Shown here one piece after another: positions 16,465-24,780 of a stretch of DNA of 64,000 nt (positions within the stretch are counted from its first letter, which is position 1; the number at the start of each line of letters is the position of its first letter). The translations under genes were made by a program, and so were the position numbers. The stretch comes from Streptomyces sp. S.PB5 (GTDB lineage Bacteria > Actinomycetota > Actinomycetes > Streptomycetales > Streptomycetaceae). A model generated the notes under the pieces. The model was not told the origin of the DNA. It saw only the letters and a list, made by a program, of their open reading frames with translations, and made no database searches. The stretch covers positions 57,502 to 121,501 of the forward strand of contig NZ_JAQMWP010000026.1 of assembly GCF_030403745.1 (NCBI RefSeq), written 5' to 3'.

Positions 16465-18621
16465 TCAGTGCCGGAAGGTGAAGGCGGGCAGTGCCTTGTC
16501 CAGCCAGCGCGGCATCCACCAGTTGGTCTTGCCGAAGAGGGCGAGCGACGCCGGCACGATCAGCATGCGCACGATCGTCGCGTCGAGGATCACCGCGATG
16601 GCCAGGGTGATGCCGAGTTCGGTGGGCGGGATCGGGCCGGTGACGCCGAAGGCGACGAACACGATGACCATGATGACAGCGGCGTTGGTGATGGGCCGTC
16701 CGGTGGCCGCGATGCCGTCGCGGACGGCGGTGCGGGTGTCGCCGGTCAGCTCGTACTTCTCGCGGATCGAGGCGAGCAGGAACAGCTGGTAGTCCATCGA
16801 CAGCCCGAAGAGGATCGCGAAGAAGAACACCGGCGCCCAGGCGTTGATGAAGCCCTGGGAGTCGATGCCGATCAGCGAGGCGCCCACCCCGTGCTGGAAG
16901 ATGATCGACGCGATGCCGAACGCCGCGCCGACGGTGAGCAGGTTCATCACCACGCTCACCAGCGCGATGACCACACTGCGGAAGACGATCAGCATCATCA
17001 GCAGCGACATCAGCAGCACCAGCGCGATGATGCCGGGCGCGGAGGCGGCGAGCGCCTCGGTCATGTCGTGGTTCTGGGCGGCGGGGCCGCCCACCAGGGC
17101 CTGCGGGGCGTCCTTGTCGAGGTCGTCGCGCAGGTCGGCGACGAGGTCGGAGGTGCGGTCGTCGTCGATGGCCGTGGTCGGCGTGATCCGCACGACGGTA
17201 CGGCCCGAGTCTGCTGCCTCGGCTGCGACTTGGGCGTCCTTGACGCCCTTGTGGTTCTTGGCGGTGGTCACGACCTGCTCGGCGTCTGCTTGCGGGGTGG
17301 TGACGTAGGTGGCGGCGCCCGCGCCGGGCCCGAAGGCGTCGGTGAGGGTCTCGTAGCCGTCGCGGCTGGAGTATCCGGCGTCCACCACGCGCGCCCCCGG
17401 CATGCCCAGATCGACGCCGACGACCGGGGCGGTGAGCCCGCCGAGCAGCAGCAGACCGGCGATCAGTCCGACCGTGGGACGGCGCACGACGCCGTCGGAC
17501 CAGCGGGACCAGCGGGCCTCGCTGCGGCCGGTGCCCTTCGCGCGGCCGCGCAGCACCCGCTCGCCGAGGGCGGCCAGGACCGCGGGCAGCAGGGTCAGGG
17601 CGGCGGCCACGACTACGACGACGGCGAGGATCATGCCGAGCGCCATGGAGCGGAAGACCATTACCGGCAGCAGGAACAGCGCACCGAGCGCCATGGCCAG
17701 GGCCAGGCCGGACAGGACGATCGCCTTGCCGGAGGTCGCCAGCGTCGTCGCGAGCGCGCTCTCGGCGTCGTGGCCCTTGGCGCGCTCGGCGCGGTATCGG
17801 GTGACGATGAACAGGCTGTAGTCGATGCCGAGCGCCATCCCGATCATCATCGAGAAGTTCATCGACCACACCGACAGTGGGGTGGCCATGGTGAGCAGGT
17901 GCAGCGCGCCGTAGGCGCCCGCGATGCCGACCATCGCCAGCATCATCGGCATCCCGGCGGCGACGATGCTGCCGAACACCACCACCAGCAGCACCATCAT
18001 GGGCAGGCCGGAGAGCAGTTCGGCCTTGAGCATGGCCTTTTCGTTGGATTCGTTGAAGTCCGCCCACACCGGCCACTCGCCGGTCACGTCCGCGCTCGCG
18101 CCGTCGGGCAGCTTCGCCTCGTCGACGGCGTCGCTCACCTTCCCGGCGGCCTCGGGCAGTTCGGCCTCGTCGCCCGCCTGAAGGTGGACGGGGACCAGCG
18201 CCGTCCGGCCGTCCTCGCTGACCAGGCCCGCCTGCGGCGGCTGCTCGCGCGGGTCCGTGACCTCCTTGACCGACGCCGAACCGTCCACTTGCCCGATCAC
18301 GGCGGCGACCGCGGCATCCCGCTCACCCTGGCTGGGCACGTGGACGACGACGATGGCGGCTTCGGCACCCAGCGCGGCGAAGTCTCGGCGCAGCTCGGCG
18401 CGGACCTTCTCGCTCTCCGAGCCCTGGGCGTTCCAGCCGGAACCGGACAGGGCGCCGTTCAGGGTGACGGCGAGCGGAGCGGCAGCCAGGACGATCACCA
18501 GCCAGGCCAGCATCACCAGCCTGCGGCGGCCCACCAGGACGGCGGCGGTGCGATCGGCCAGCGTGCGCCGCCGTTCCGGCGGATCTTGCGTGCGTACGGG
18601 GTCGGACGTGCCGACAGACAT
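16465..18621 (-). CDS. MMPL-family (RND) transporter
   Basis: 718 residues in two homologous halves, each with a membrane helix, a large extracytoplasmic domain and a five-helix bundle. The proton-relay motifs GIDYSLFIVTRYR (first half) and LSMDYQLFLLASIREKYE (second half) are intact. MMPL proteins export lipids, small molecules and drugs using the proton gradient. This member has no lipid-biosynthesis neighbours; between the Fe-S subunit and the SQR-like gene it may export a sulfur-containing product or thiol, which is inference. Terminators lie on both sides, so it is a single-gene unit. Confidence 0.92.
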   Translation of the reverse strand: MSVGTSDPVRTQDPPERRRTLADRTAAVLVGRRRLVMLAWLVIVLAAAPLAVTLNGALSGSGWNAQGSESEKVRAELRRDFAALGAEAAIVVVHVPSQGERDAAVAAVIGQVDGSASVKEVTDPREQPPQAGLVSEDGRTALVPVHLQAGDEAELPEAAGKVSDAVDEAKLPDGASADVTGEWPVWADFNESNEKAMLKAELLSGLPMMVLLVVVFGSIVAAGMPMMLAMVGIAGAYGALHLLTMATPLSVWSMNFSMMIGMALGIDYSLFIVTRYRAERAKGHDAESALATTLATSGKAIVLSGLALAMALGALFLLPVMVFRSMALGMILAVVVVVAAALTLLPAVLAALGERVLRGRAKGTGRSEARWSRWSDGVVRRPTVGLIAGLLLLGGLTAPVVGVDLGMPGARVVDAGYSSRDGYETLTDAFGPGAGAATYVTTPQADAEQVVTTAKNHKGVKDAQVAAEAADSGRTVVRITPTTAIDDDRTSDLVADLRDDLDKDAPQALVGGPAAQNHDMTEALAASAPGIIALVLLMSLLMMLIVFRSVVIALVSVVMNLLTVGAAFGIASIIFQHGVGASLIGIDSQGFINAWAPVFFFAILFGLSMDYQLFLLASIREKYELTGDTRTAVRDGIAATGRPITNAAVIMVIVFVAFGVTGPIPPTELGITLAIAVILDATIVRMLIVPASLALFGKTNWWMPRWLDKALPAFTFRH

Positions 18622-18757
18622 GAGGAAGACCTCCGATGGGCGGTGATGTGTCCCGCAGCCGGGCGGGACAGCCCCCGGACGGACGGTGCTTGCACGCGGC
18701 CGAGGTACGGCCAGAGGGGACGGAACGGTCCGGGGTGCGGTGGGGGTGTAGGTGGTG

Positions 18758-18785
18758 CCCGGCCGTCCTGGGCAGGGCGGCCGGG
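18758..18785 (-). terminator. Terminator hairpin after the SQR-like gene
   Basis: CCCGGCCGTCC (18758-18768) pairs with GGGCGGCCGGG (18775-18785) with one G-T wobble, loop TGGGCA, 28 bases past the stop of the flavoprotein gene. Confidence 0.65.
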
Positions 18786-18812
18786 AGTGCTGTCACTGGG
18801 GCAGGGGCTGAG

Positions 18813-19997
18813 TCACCCGTCGTGTGTGGAGGTGCTCCACTCGGCCAGCCACTGCTGCTCCTCGCTCTCCTTGGCGCGGTGCAGGTCCTCGGACGGCTCC
18901 GACAGTTCGATCTTGGGGCCGTCGGGGTGATAGAAGTTGCCCGCGCCCTTGGCGGCCAGGTGCCCGCCGATCTCCAGGTAGCAGTGCCCCTCGCCGCTGA
19001 AGTGGGGCTCGGGCGCCTGGTCGTAGCCCAGGTGGCGGGCCACGCCGGCGGCGACCGCCTCGGCCTGGCCCTTGGCGAAGACCGCGGCCTTGGGCAGCGG
19101 CTTGCCGTTGGCCAGGGTGATCGAGGCGACGTCCCCGAGTGCCCAGACGCCCTCCACCATCGTGGCCAGAGTGTTGGCGTCGACCGGGACGAAGCCTGTC
19201 GGCGACAGTTCGGCCGCCTTGACCGGGGCCGGCGCCTGGTGCGGCGGGATGAAGACCAGCAGGTCGAAGGAGACCCGCTCGCCGCCTTCGAAGACCACTT
19301 CCCGGGCCTCGGCGTCCACCCCCTCGACCTGGCGGCCCGGGTGGAAGCCGATCTTCTGGGACTCCAGCATCTGCACCACTCCCTGCCCCACGACGGGGCC
19401 CGCGACCGGCATCGGCTGCGGTTCGGGGGTGTAGACGTCGACCGACACGTTGTCGCGCACGCCGGTCTCGGTCAGCAGGTCGGAGGCGAGCATCGCGCCC
19501 TCGTACGGCGCCGCCGGGCACTTGAAGGGGATACGGGAGACGAGGAAGACGACCTTCCCGGACGCCACCGCCTTCAGCTTGGCGTGCGCGTCGACGGCGG
19601 CCTCGGGCGTGTAGTAGTGCGCCGCGACCCCGGCCGCCAGCGCCTCCTCCAGGCCCGGCACCGCGCCGGTGTTCAGCTCGGCGCCCAGAGCCAGCACGAG
19701 CGCGTCGTAGGCGAACTCCCCCTGGGAGGTGCGGACCTGACGCGCACCGAGGTCGAGCTGCTCGACGTCGGCCAGGACATGCTCGGCGCGGCCGAGCGCG
19801 TCCTTGGTCGGCACGAGCTGCACCTGGTCCAGGGTGCGCCAGCCGCGCAGCAGCCACAGCAGGGACAGCCCCTGCACCTGGGACTCGCTGCGGTCGATCA
19901 GGGTGATCTTGTCGTCGGGGGATACGTGCTTCTGCAGCTCCCGCACCGTGCTCAGGCCGCCGAAGCCGGCGCCCAGCACGAGGATGTTGCGTCGCAT
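18813..19997 (-). CDS. Sulfide:quinone reductase-like FAD oxidoreductase
   Basis: About 394 residues from the ATG at 19997. The N-terminal dinucleotide fold VLGAGFGGLSTVRELQK binds FAD; GVWALGDVASITLANG is the second FAD-contact motif. FKCPAAPYEGAML, with Cys160, is the conserved active-site segment of sulfide:quinone reductases and flavocytochrome c sulfide dehydrogenases. The only other clear Cys is near residue 350 (GEGHCYLEIGG), so the three-Cys set of classical type I enzymes is incomplete. It probably oxidises sulfide or a persulfide to sulfane sulfur at the membrane, passing electrons to quinone. It directly follows the DsrE-like gene (17 bases). Confidence 0.87.
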   Translation of the reverse strand: MRRNILVLGAGFGGLSTVRELQKHVSPDDKITLIDRSESQVQGLSLLWLLRGWRTLDQVQLVPTKDALGRAEHVLADVEQLDLGARQVRTSQGEFAYDALVLALGAELNTGAVPGLEEALAAGVAAHYYTPEAAVDAHAKLKAVASGKVVFLVSRIPFKCPAAPYEGAMLASDLLTETGVRDNVSVDVYTPEPQPMPVAGPVVGQGVVQMLESQKIGFHPGRQVEGVDAEAREVVFEGGERVSFDLLVFIPPHQAPAPVKAAELSPTGFVPVDANTLATMVEGVWALGDVASITLANGKPLPKAAVFAKGQAEAVAAGVARHLGYDQAPEPHFSGEGHCYLEIGGHLAAKGAGNFYHPDGPKIELSEPSEDLHRAKESEEQQWLAEWSTSTHDG

Positions 19998-20014
19998 GGT
20001 GGGGTGCTCCTGCC

Positions 20015-20371
20015 TCAGACGTTGATGACCTTGTCGGCCCACTCGGTCCAGTCGGTCAGTTCCTTCATCGAGGAGCGGTGGGCGCCCTTGGTGAGGTTGT
20101 CGTCGCTCATGCCCCGGGCGTCCATGCAGGTGCCGCAGCAGCCGATCTCCCCGCCCTGGCGGGCGAAGTTCGTCGCCATCTTCCCGGCGTTGTAGTAGCC
20201 GTCCGGCGTCTTCTGGCCCTCCACCACGGAGACCACCGAGTCGCCGAACAGGAAGATCTTCACCTCGGTGTCCTCGCGGCGGGCCACCTCGGTCGCCCAG
20301 CGCAGCCCGTTGTAGACGCGCTCGGTGCCGTACGGCGGGTCGTGCAGCACGAAGAGGAACTTCGTCGTCAT
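20015..20371 (-). CDS. DsrE/DsrF-like sulfur-transfer protein
   Basis: 118 residues from an ATG at 20371 with AGGAG 8 bases upstream. The alpha/beta DsrE fold is recognisable from FLFVLHDPPYGTERVYNGLR and VKIFLFGDSVVSVVEGQ. The loop IGCCGTCMDARG holds three Cys (78, 79, 82), at the position of the persulfide-carrying Cys of DsrE-like proteins. These proteins relay sulfur between rhodaneses, TusA and oxidoreductases. It is cotranscribed with the SQR-like gene, and the dyads just upstream suggest direct control by an ArsR-rhodanese repressor. Confidence 0.88.
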   Translation of the reverse strand: MTTKFLFVLHDPPYGTERVYNGLRWATEVARREDTEVKIFLFGDSVVSVVEGQKTPDGYYNAGKMATNFARQGGEIGCCGTCMDARGMSDDNLTKGAHRSSMKELTDWTEWADKVINV

Positions 20372-20384
20372 TTCATTTTCTCCT

Positions 20385-20407
20385 GTTCTAGAGAACTCTT
20401 GAAGAGT
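20385..20407 (-). promoter_or_regulatory. Overlapping dyad operators upstream of the DsrE gene
   Basis: GTTCTAGAGAAC (20385-20396; arms GTTCT/AGAAC) overlaps ACTCTTGAAGAGT (20395-20407; arms ACTCT/AGAGT). They sit 13-36 bases upstream of the DsrE start, where a bound repressor would block transcription or initiation. The core TCTAGAG recurs upstream of the ArsR-rhodanese gene at 23946, so I infer these are ArsR-rhodanese sites. Confidence 0.5.
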
Positions 20408-20466
20408 AGAGAAGCCGGGATGGCCTGTCCAGGCGGCGGAGCGAAGATTTCCGGTACCGGCCGGTG

Positions 20467-21378
20467 CTAGCGGGTGGCGGCGCCCATGCTGCGGCGCAGG
20501 AAGCGGGAGACCTGGTCGACGGCGAGTACGAGCAGGAACAGGGCGATCATCAGGGTCGCGAGCTCCTGGTAGCGGAACAGGCGCATGGAGATGCCGAGGG
20601 CCTGGCCGATGCCGCCGGCGCCGACGAAGCCGATGATGGCGGAGCTGCGGATGTTGCACTCCCACTGGTAGAGCACCAGGGAGGCGATGTTGTTGCGGGC
20701 CTGCGGGACGATCGACAGCATGCCGGTGGTGAGTTTTGACGCCCCGGTCATGCGCATGGCCTCGACCGGTGCGGGGTCGACGGCCTCCAGCTGCTCGGAG
20801 ACGAGCTTGGCGAGCAGTCCGGCGGCGTGCAGGGAGATCGCGTACACGCCGGCCGCCGGGCCGAGCCCGACCACCGCCACGAACACCAGCGCCCAAAGCA
20901 GTTCGGGCACCGACCGGAAGATGGTGGCGATCAGCCGGGCGCCGGCGGCCAGCCAGCGCGGTGCGCCGACGTTGCCCGCCATCAGTACGGCGAGGACCAG
21001 GCCCCCCGCGGTGCCGAAGAACAGGGCGGCGATGGAGATCTGCAGCGTTTCCAGGACCGCCTTGCCGACGGACTGAAGCAGCTCCTGGTCGAGCTCGGGC
21101 GGGAAGAGTCCGGAGGCGATCTCCCGTGCGCCGTCCCAGCCGGCGATGATGTTGGCGATGCTGACGCCGGTGCCGTTCAGCGACCAGACCACCGCGGCCA
21201 GCGCGATCACCAGGACGATCCACGTGGTCCTGGACCGCTTGGGGCCGCTCATCTGCACGGCCGTGTCCGGCGGCCGCTTGTCCCCGCCGTTGCCCTGCAC
21301 GGGGATCTTCGGGCCGCAGTTGCCGCCCGGAGTGGTGGCGGTGGGGGTCTGGGGGTTGGAGCTGGTGTCGGTGCTCAT
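20467..21378 (-). CDS. PhnE-type ABC importer permease
   Basis: 303 residues from an ATG at 21378, overlapping the ATPase gene by 4 bases. A 50-residue Pro/Thr-rich cytosolic tail precedes six membrane spans. SIVPQARNNIASLVLYQWEC followed by NIRSSAIIGFVGAGGIG is the EAA-type coupling loop and hallmark of PhnE phosphonate/phosphite permeases. The usual role is uptake of phosphonates or phosphite. Here the flanking genes are sulfur genes, so the transported anion may be a sulfur oxyanion instead (inference). Confidence 0.9.
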   Translation of the reverse strand: MSTDTSSNPQTPTATTPGGNCGPKIPVQGNGGDKRPPDTAVQMSGPKRSRTTWIVLVIALAAVVWSLNGTGVSIANIIAGWDGAREIASGLFPPELDQELLQSVGKAVLETLQISIAALFFGTAGGLVLAVLMAGNVGAPRWLAAGARLIATIFRSVPELLWALVFVAVVGLGPAAGVYAISLHAAGLLAKLVSEQLEAVDPAPVEAMRMTGASKLTTGMLSIVPQARNNIASLVLYQWECNIRSSAIIGFVGAGGIGQALGISMRLFRYQELATLMIALFLLVLAVDQVSRFLRRSMGAATR

Positions 21379-22115
21379 GCGGACACCGCCGTTCCCTGGT
21401 AGATCTCCTCGGCGTCGCGCTCGGTGAGTTCGCCGCCGTCGTAGCAGACGCGTCCGTCGCGCAGGGCGACGATGCGCGGGAACTGCCGGGCGATGCTCAG
21501 GTCGTGGGTGGAGACGACCACGGTGACGCCGTCGGCTTCTCGCAGGGTGTCGACGGCTGCCTGTGAGGTGACCGGGTCGAGGCCGGAGGTGGGCTCGTCC
21601 GCCAGCAGCAGCTGCGGCTCGGGCAGTACGGCGCGGACCAGGGCGACCCGCTGGCGCTGGCCGCCGGACAGGTGCTCCACCCGGGACCGCAGAAAGGGGC
21701 GGATGCCCTGGGTGTCCGCGAGGGCGTGCACCCGGCCCTCGTAGCGGGTGGGGATGCTGCCGCGCAGCACGGCGGCCCATTCCCGCATGCCCCAGGAGGG
21801 GGCGGTGCCGAGCAGGGCGTTGGTCTGGGCGCGCAGGCCCAGGACTAAGTCGTTGCCCTGGCGGACCACCCCGGTCTTGCGGCGGACGGCACGCAGCTCG
21901 GACGGTACGGCGGGATTGAGCCCGCCCACGCGGAGCATGCCGGTCTGCGGGTGTACGGCACCGAGGATGCAGCGCAGCAGGGTGGTCTTGCCCGAGCCGG
22001 ACGGGCCGAGCAGGACGACGTGCTCGCCCTGGTCGATGGTCAGTGAGATGTCGTCGAGTGCGGGCACGTCGCGGTCGGCGAACGACGCGGACACACCCTT
22101 CAGTTCGATGTGCAT
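21375..22115 (-). CDS. PhnC-type ABC importer ATPase
   Basis: 246 residues. Walker A GPSGSGKTT (37-45), signature LSGGQRQRVALVRAVL, Walker B LLLADEPTSGLDP and H-loop STHDLS are intact. The insert GVVRQGNDLVLGLRAQTNAL resembles the 'xGFVFQQFNLVxRLSVxxNVL' segment of PhnC proteins. It is the ATPase for the importer formed with the permease (4-base overlap) and the binding protein encoded 54 bases upstream. Confidence 0.9.
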   Translation of the reverse strand: MHIELKGVSASFADRDVPALDDISLTIDQGEHVVLLGPSGSGKTTLLRCILGAVHPQTGMLRVGGLNPAVPSELRAVRRKTGVVRQGNDLVLGLRAQTNALLGTAPSWGMREWAAVLRGSIPTRYEGRVHALADTQGIRPFLRSRVEHLSGGQRQRVALVRAVLPEPQLLLADEPTSGLDPVTSQAAVDTLREADGVTVVVSTHDLSIARQFPRIVALRDGRVCYDGGELTERDAEEIYQGTAVSA

Positions 22116-22169
22116 GGCGTGAATCCCCCAGTGGTGTGGGAAGAGTTCAGGCGCGGCGGGGTGTGCCCG

Positions 22170-23084
22170 TCACTGCCCGGAGGTGAGCAGTCCGAGCTGT
22201 TCGGCCTGCTTCTTCAGCGGCGCGTACTCCGCCTCGGTGACCTGCTGGTATCCGGTGGTCTGCATCAGATCGAGCAGCTCCCGGTCCTTCATCGACTTGA
22301 ACGCCCCGGTGATCGACGCCGCCGCCTTGTCCCCGAGTTCGGCGCGCATCACCCACGGGTAGCCCATGACCTTCTTCGATTCCAGGACCTTCAGCTCGCC
22401 CTCGGGGACGGCGCCGTCGCGCTCCAGCCGGTGCAGGATGCGCACCTCCAGGCCGCCGGCGTCGGCGGACCCGTTGGCCACGGCCTGGGCGGTGGCGTCG
22501 TGACCGCCGGTGAAGGACACCTTCGACAGCGGCGGGCACTGGTCGATCGACTTGGGTGAACAGGTGGCCCCCGCCTCGTTCAGCATGATCCTGGGGTACA
22601 GGCTGCCGGAGGTGGAGCTGACGTCGCCGAAGGCGAACTTGCCCTTCGCGTCCAGGACGTCCTTGACGCTCTTGTACGGGGAGTCGCTGCGCACGACGAT
22701 GCCGGACAGGTACTCCTTGGTGCCGGTCTCCTTGTCGGTCTCGGTGACCAGCGGTGTCACGTCGACCTGCTCCTCGGCCTGCGCGTAGGTCAGGCCGCCC
22801 ACGTAGGCGACGTCGACTTTCTTGGCCGCGAGCGCGGCCACGACGCCCGCGTAGTCGGTGGCGACGAACAGTTCGACGTCCGCGTCCAGTTCCTTGGCCA
22901 GGTAGTCGCGGAGCGGTTCGTACTTGGCTCCCTGCGTGTCCGGTGCCACGTTGGGGATGATCCCCACCCGCAGTTTCTCCGGGACACCCTTGCTGTTGAT
23001 GTTGCTCTGCGCGTCCGCGCTGCCGCAGGCGGTGGCCGCCATGGCGACGCAGGCGAGAGCCAGGACCAGTCGGTTCTTCTTCAC
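22170..23084 (-). CDS. PhnD-type substrate-binding lipoprotein
   Basis: 304 residues. The signal peptide ends in a lipobox (MAATAC, Cys20), so it is membrane-anchored outside the cell. The body is a type 2 periplasmic-binding fold of the phosphonate-bd family: LRVGIIPNVAPDTQGAKYEP, then DVELFVATDYAGVVAALAAK, FAFGDVSSTSGSLYPRIML and SFTGGHDATAQAVANGSADA. Members of this fold bind phosphonates and phosphite, but also serve as sensor domains for tetrathionate and thiosulfate (TtrS, ThsS) and arsenite (AioX). That range makes a sulfur oxyanion a credible ligand here. First gene of the PhnD-C-E unit. Confidence 0.9.
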   Translation of the reverse strand: MKKNRLVLALACVAMAATACGSADAQSNINSKGVPEKLRVGIIPNVAPDTQGAKYEPLRDYLAKELDADVELFVATDYAGVVAALAAKKVDVAYVGGLTYAQAEEQVDVTPLVTETDKETGTKEYLSGIVVRSDSPYKSVKDVLDAKGKFAFGDVSSTSGSLYPRIMLNEAGATCSPKSIDQCPPLSKVSFTGGHDATAQAVANGSADAGGLEVRILHRLERDGAVPEGELKVLESKKVMGYPWVMRAELGDKAAASITGAFKSMKDRELLDLMQTTGYQQVTEAEYAPLKKQAEQLGLLTSGQ

Positions 23085-23277
23085 GTACGCCCCTACAGTT
23101 CACGAGCATGACAAGTGCACGTCAAATCGCGGGGTCGCGTCGGCGACCTCGTGGTGACGCGTGGACTGCGGCCGGGGTTGGGAGTGTGGGCGCGTCGAAG
23201 GACGCGCCGGGGCGGTGCGCCCGGCCATGAGAAAGGTGACGCTGTCATCCGGTACCGCGGTTGCCGCGGCCGGTCGG

Positions 23278-23946
23278 CTAGGTGCTGACAGTGCTCACAG
23301 GAAGTCCCCCCTGACGCCATTCCGGCATTCCGTCTTCGAGCACCATCGCCCGAAGTCCCCGTTGTCTGAGAATCTGTGCCGCCTTCGGAGCGAAGACGCA
23401 GTGCGGTCCACGACAGTACGCGACGATGTCGATGTCCGACGGCAGATCGGACAGGTGCTCGGTGAGCTCGTCGAACGGCACGGACCTGGCGCCCGGGATG
23501 TGCCCGGCGGCGTACTCCTCGGCTGGCCGTACATCGATGATGAAGACATCGCCGCTCAACGAGCGGGCGACCAGCTCTTGCTTGGTGACCCGTTCCAGGG
23601 TCTCCTCGCCGTGCAGGTACTCCTTGATGAGCTGTCCCACCTCGGCCAGACGCGCGTCCGCCAGGGACCACAGCTCGCGCACGAAGCCGGCCACCCGCTC
23701 ATCGGCGAGCGAGTAGATGACCTTCGTGCCGTCCTTGCGCGTTTCCACCATGCGGGCATGGCGCAGCACCTGCAGATGGCTGGAGGTGTTGCCCACCGTC
23801 ATGTTCGTGACGGTGGCCAGCGACTCCACGGACCGCGGTCCCTGCCCCAGAATGTCGAGCAGTTCGATCCGCTTGGGATTGCTGGTGGCCTTGCCGATGC
23901 GAGCGAGCTGGCCGAACAGGCCCTCCCGCACCTCCCGCTCCGACAT
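23278..23946 (-). CDS. ArsR-family regulator fused to an intact rhodanese domain
   Basis: 222 residues from an ATG at 23946 preceded by GGAGGTGCC. Residues 8-95 form the ArsR winged helix (SVESLATVTNMTVGNTSSHL); residues about 118-218 a rhodanese with the catalytic loop AYCRGPHC, Cys178 and Cys183 both present. Such fusions are proposed to sense sulfane sulfur by persulfide or disulfide formation in the rhodanese domain and release DNA. It is the first gene of the island on this strand and lies 194 bases before the PhnD gene. A palindromic AT-rich site sits just upstream. It is a diverged paralogue of the regulator at 9444. Confidence 0.92.
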   Translation of the reverse strand: MSEREVREGLFGQLARIGKATSNPKRIELLDILGQGPRSVESLATVTNMTVGNTSSHLQVLRHARMVETRKDGTKVIYSLADERVAGFVRELWSLADARLAEVGQLIKEYLHGEETLERVTKQELVARSLSGDVFIIDVRPAEEYAAGHIPGARSVPFDELTEHLSDLPSDIDIVAYCRGPHCVFAPKAAQILRQRGLRAMVLEDGMPEWRQGGLPVSTVST

Positions 23947-23970
23947 GGCACCTCCGGTCGCTGTTTGGTT

Positions 23971-23995
23971 TTCAAAAGATATCTAGAGTATGAGC
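23971..23995 (-). promoter_or_regulatory. Candidate operator/promoter of the ArsR-rhodanese gene
   Basis: An AT-rich stretch unusual for this DNA, containing AGATATCTAGAGTATGAG around the palindrome TCTAGA (23982-23987), 25-50 bases upstream of the start codon. It shares TCTAGAG with the dyad upstream of the DsrE gene. Autoregulation is inferred. Confidence 0.45.
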
Positions 23996-24097
23996 TCACA
24001 AGCAAGGACTTTCGGCCAGCCCGTGTGGCGTGATCATCGCATTTGCCGTCCGCGCCCCTGTGAACTGGACGTATGCGGCTGAGGGCAGGGCGAAGTC

Positions 24098-24385
24098 TCA
24101 GTCCTGCGGGTGCCAGGGGCGTGCGGGATCGGTGGGCTGGGCGGCTTCTTCGAGCCGGAGGGTATAGACGGGAACCCCGTCGGCACGCTGATGCTCCTCA
24201 AGCTCGCCGAGGAAAGTGTGGCCCGTCATGTGGCACCAGGCGTCCAGGTCGAGCGAGGCCGCCGGATCGTCCGTGACCACGTGAAAGACGGTGCCGGGCA
24301 GTGCGTCGGCCATCTGCTGACGCAACTTGAGGAGCACCTGCACGCAGCGCAGCCCCGCCCCCTCCACCGTCCGGACCCCGCTCAC
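24098..24385 (-). CDS. TusA-like sulfur carrier with altered CPxP motif
   Basis: About 95 residues from a GTG at 24385. GLRCVQVLLKLRQQM followed by GTVFHVVTDDPAASLDLDAW and CHMTGHTFLGE has the two-layer TusA/SirA pattern: the N-terminal active-site Cys at the start of the first helix, and the 'DDPAAxxDxxxWCxxTGH' second half. Canonical TusA has Cys-Pro-x-Pro; here the motif is CVQV, keeping the Cys but neither Pro. TusA proteins carry persulfide sulfur between donors (desulfurase, rhodanese) and acceptors (DsrE). It is on the island's strand but 152 bases upstream of the first regulator. Confidence 0.8.
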   Translation of the reverse strand: MSGVRTVEGAGLRCVQVLLKLRQQMADALPGTVFHVVTDDPAASLDLDAWCHMTGHTFLGELEEHQRADGVPVYTLRLEEAAQPTDPARPWHPQD

Positions 24386-24552
24386 ACCTTGCCCCTCATC
24401 CTCTACAGATCCTTTGAACTCTGGCGCTCTGATCCCGGTGGTGCCGGTGGACCCTGCGCGGCGGGGCGGCCCGGGCGCGATCCGGCTCCAGGGGACATGG
24501 GCCGCGGTACTCGCCCCCGCCTAGGCTATTCCATAGATTTGCGGAGGAGTTC

Positions 24553-24780
24553 ATGGCGAAGAACACCGCGACCAGCCCGGGGCACAGCTGTATGCCTGCC
24601 GCAGCGGCGCCCGTTCTCCTTCGCCGGTTGACCGCCAGCGGTCTCGGCCCCGCTCGTGTCCGGCGGGCGGGGCGGCTGTCGCTGGTCTCTGGAGTACGAC
24701 CGACCGACATCGAGACGGCGGCAGACGCACCACTCGGGGGTGGCTGCCGCGCGGTAAGGGGCGGCGCACCCGCCCGTTGA
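24553..24780 (+). CDS. Small ORF with strong ribosome site (uncertain)
   Basis: An ATG at 24553 is preceded by GGAGGAG at ideal spacing. The 75-residue product is basic in the middle with Arg/Ala-rich composition and three Cys, and resembles nothing I know. It ends 22 bases before the PLP-enzyme gene on the same strand. It may be a leader ORF for that gene. The rest of the 417-base stretch between 24386 and 24802 shows no other gene. Confidence 0.3.
   Translation: MAKNTATSPGHSCMPAAAAPVLLRRLTASGLGPARVRRAGRLSLVSGVRPTDIETAADAPLGGGCRAVRGGAPAR

Noticed and set aside
15736..18930. Plus-strand open frame of over 1000 codons
   Set aside because: It lies entirely opposite NrfD, Fe-S and MMPL genes, has His/Gln/Arg-rich content and no family resemblance: an antisense shadow of GC-rich coding.
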